A DNA stretch of 64,000 bases from an uncultured Roseobacter sp. (GTDB lineage Bacteria > Pseudomonadota > Alphaproteobacteria > Rhodobacterales > Rhodobacteraceae). The translations under genes were made by a program, and so were the position numbers. How positions within the stretch are numbered: the stretch's first letter is position 1; each line of letters begins with the position of its first letter. Below, piece by piece: positions 62,194-64,000 of this stretch. The stretch spans positions 545,919 to 609,918 of the forward strand of contig NZ_CANMNK010000003.1 in assembly GCF_947499265.1 (NCBI RefSeq), read 5' to 3'. The notes under the pieces are model-generated. The model searched no databases, had not been told where the DNA came from, and was given only the letters and a program-made list of their open reading frames with translations.

Positions 62194-63837
62194 TCAGGCG
62201 GCGCGAGCCTTGCTGCGGCAGTAGCAGGAGGCGCGGATTGGCACGGTGGCGCGTGCGATCGCCTGATCCAGTTGCAGTTTGATGTGCCGCGCTTCGGTCA
62301 ATTCACCCCGGTGCACCAGACACTCGTGCAGCCCGTGCAGGGACCAAACGTTGCGCGGGTGTTGGCACGCCCGCGCCAGTGTCTCATCCAAGCCGAGGTC
62401 CGCGCGGTACACCGCTTCGGCCTCATCAAAGCGCCCCATCTCCATCAGCAGCGCGCCAAGCGCATGGCGGGTGGGTTGCATCCAGCCCCAGGGCTCATCA
62501 TAGAGCAGCGCATCATCCAGCGCGACCGAGCGCCGCAGATGCGCGATACCGGCCTCGTGATCGCCGGATTTGAAGGCCAGTTCGCCCTCCATCATCGCCT
62601 CACCCACCTTCAGCACATCTGACCCGAAGTTGTTGAAAACCATGCGGGTGTCCTGCATCGCCGCCATAGCGGAAAGGGCTTTGTCACGCTCCTGTCGTGC
62701 CTGATCAATGAGACCCTGGTTGGCCAGCGCAATCACCCGCGCCTGCCGCATCGCCGCCGTTGTGTAGCTGTAGAGCTCGGCATCTTCGGGCAAGGGTTCG
62801 TCAATGATATGCTGCCACATTCCAAAGCGTATCATGACATGGATTTTCTTCCCCCAGAAGCTCTCAAAGAGATCCGGCAGGTAGCGTACAACCTTGTCGG
62901 GCAACATCTCGATCAAGCGCTCGGACGCCTGCAACGCCCTTTCCGGCTGACCCAGAAACATCGCGCCATAGGCCTCAAAATGCACGTTGTGAATGCGGTA
63001 AACGGTGTAGAAGTTCTCCGCCCCTGCAACGGCCTCGTATTTCTGGTCAATTTCTGCCGCGCGCGCATTTCGTGTCACCACGTTCTGGTAGTCGCCACAC
63101 AACACATCGATATGGGTCGCCATATGCACCAGATGCCCGGAATCGGGCACAAGATCGACCAGCCGGTCCCCTTGGCGCAGTGCCTTTTCCGGGAACGGCG
63201 ACATCTCCATCAGGTGAATGTACATATGCAGCAAGCCGGGGTGATCCCAGGCGCCGGGGAGCGTGTCAAAGGCCTTCTCAAGCGCGGCCTGCGCCTCCAG
63301 CGTCGAAGCCCCCTCGCGCGGCTGACCGCTGGGCAGATCCCACAAGAGCCAGGGCGTCCGGTTCATCAACGCCTCGGCAAAAAGGCATATGACGTCGAGA
63401 TCGTTCGGGTGATCGGCGTAGACCCGGCGCATCGCGTCGGAAAACGCGTCATTCCACGGCGCGAAATCCTCAATCTCCGGATCATCGGGAAAACGGTCCG
63501 CCAGCGCCTCGATCAGAGCAACCTCGACAGGCGTAAGATCGGGTTTGAGCTTTTGCGCCTGCGCCAGCGCGTCATGCGCCTCGCGCAGCGTGCTCACCCG
63601 CTCTTCGGCTGTGAAAAACTCCCAGGGTTTATTGTAATTGGGCCCAACGGCATAGGCGATGCCCCAATGGGCCAACCCGCATTTGGGATCAGCCGCAATG
63701 GCCAGTTTGAAACAGTCGGCGGCGGCTTCGTGATTATAGCCGAACAGCCAGATCAGACCCGTGTCAAAGTGACGTTGCGCCGTCTTTGACGCCGTGGTGA
63801 TGTGTCGGGCATATGTGCCAAGATCAAAGCCGTCCAT
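62194..63837 (-). CDS. Tetratricopeptide-repeat (TPR) protein
   Basis: A 547-residue helical repeat protein. The first repeats are ASKTAQRHFDTGLIWLFGYN and HEAAADCFKLAIAADPKCGL near residue 15, and more TPR-like pairs follow (MFLGQPERALQASERLIEML; RFDEAEAVYRADLGLDETLA). A His-rich middle (HMYIHLMEMS and HLVHMATHIDVLCG) is distinctive. There is no signal peptide. I start at the ATG at 63837, with AAAGGG 7 bases upstream. Family members are widespread but uncharacterised; a role as a scaffold is assumed, not shown. Confidence 0.82.
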   Translation of the reverse strand: MDGFDLGTYARHITTASKTAQRHFDTGLIWLFGYNHEAAADCFKLAIAADPKCGLAHWGIAYAVGPNYNKPWEFFTAEERVSTLREAHDALAQAQKLKPDLTPVEVALIEALADRFPDDPEIEDFAPWNDAFSDAMRRVYADHPNDLDVICLFAEALMNRTPWLLWDLPSGQPREGASTLEAQAALEKAFDTLPGAWDHPGLLHMYIHLMEMSPFPEKALRQGDRLVDLVPDSGHLVHMATHIDVLCGDYQNVVTRNARAAEIDQKYEAVAGAENFYTVYRIHNVHFEAYGAMFLGQPERALQASERLIEMLPDKVVRYLPDLFESFWGKKIHVMIRFGMWQHIIDEPLPEDAELYSYTTAAMRQARVIALANQGLIDQARQERDKALSAMAAMQDTRMVFNNFGSDVLKVGEAMMEGELAFKSGDHEAGIAHLRRSVALDDALLYDEPWGWMQPTRHALGALLMEMGRFDEAEAVYRADLGLDETLARACQHPRNVWSLHGLHECLVHRGELTEARHIKLQLDQAIARATVPIRASCYCRSKARAA

Positions 63838-63921
63838 TGCAATCCCTTTCATGAATAACGCCCCCGCGTTGCGGCGGGAGCGTATCACGAATTGCGTTTC
63901 GCGCCAGATCGTTTGCCTGTA

Positions 63922-64000
63922 CTAAAACTCCACCACAGCCCTGATCGACTTGCCCTCATGCATCAGCTCGAACCCGTGGTTGATCTCGTCCAGTGTCAGC
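63922..64000 (-). CDS. S-(hydroxymethyl)glutathione dehydrogenase / class III alcohol dehydrogenase, C-terminal end (runs off the window)
   Basis: The last 25 codons, read on the minus strand, are LTLDEINHGFELMHEGKSIR then AVVEF and a TAG stop. This is the typical ending of glutathione-dependent formaldehyde dehydrogenase (AdhC/FrmA). The rest lies beyond the window. It would oxidise formaldehyde-glutathione adduct, fitting an organism that demethylates amines. Confidence 0.75.
   Translation of the reverse strand, partial: LTLDEINHGFELMHEGKSIRAVVEF

Noticed and set aside
1..64000. tRNA, rRNA, CRISPR arrays, insertion sequences
   Set aside because: No cloverleaf-like sequence, regular short repeats with spacers, or transposase-like gene was seen anywhere in the window.

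Overview
The window is GC-rich, densely packed alphaproteobacterial DNA. The gene families (DUF2783 next to a FAD monooxygenase, a urease operon with an LprI-type gene inside it, many single-carbon and amine oxidation enzymes) suggest a marine Rhodobacteraceae (Roseobacter-like) chromosome. This is inference from family content and codon style; there is no rRNA or marker gene here. I see no tRNA, rRNA, CRISPR array, transposase or integrase.

Layout. (1) 1-4.8 kb: a sugar ABC transporter operon (binding protein, permease, ATPase, minus strand) divergent from a GntR-type LacI regulator with two near-identical operators between them, then a LysE exporter. (2) 5.2-9.0 kb: a secreted repeat protein, a strong terminator and a sulfatase/phosphonate-ester-hydrolase-like enzyme. 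(3) 9.1-19.0 kb: a catabolic island of DUF2783, FAD monooxygenase, metallo-hydrolase, class III aminotransferase, zinc-type dehydrogenase and a dimethylglycine-dehydrogenase-like protein, divergent from an RpiR regulator that is translationally coupled to a Rieske oxygenase. It looks built to strip methyl groups from and break down an N-methylated compound. (4) 19.1-23.7 kb: a carboxymuconolactone decarboxylase-like protein, a two-subunit CoA-transferase, and a ring-cleaving dioxygenase/hydrolase pair under a LysR regulator. (5) 23.9-27.3 kb: a membrane-anchored [2Fe-2S] protein coupled to an MscS-family channel.

(6) 27.3-48.4 kb, the most unusual part: five large genes plus one of 292 codons, all on the minus strand and joined by 1-4 base overlaps or gaps of 9 bases or less. 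They encode proteins of 292, 3304, 705, 338, 1269 and 1114 aa. None has a visible signal peptide or membrane segment. The giant protein carries a region I believe matches DUF6603, and the last one is a BNR/sortilin-like propeller. A small two-helix membrane protein lies just upstream. I know of no described function for this set.

(7) 49.2-54.0 kb: otnC and otnI of four-carbon acid-sugar catabolism with a decayed otnK in front, then an aspartate-dehydrogenase-like gene, a Gfo/Idh/MocA oxidoreductase and an isopropylmalate/tartrate-dehydrogenase-like gene. (8) 54.1-55.2 kb: a YgiN-like monooxygenase coupled to an AHL-lactonase-like hydrolase. (9) 55.4-61.6 kb: a complete urease operon ureD-A-B-[Tat cyclase]-[LprI]-C-E-F-G. 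(10) 61.6-64 kb: an orphan [2Fe-2S] subunit of a molybdenum hydroxylase, a TPR protein, and the end of a glutathione-dependent formaldehyde dehydrogenase gene that runs off the window.
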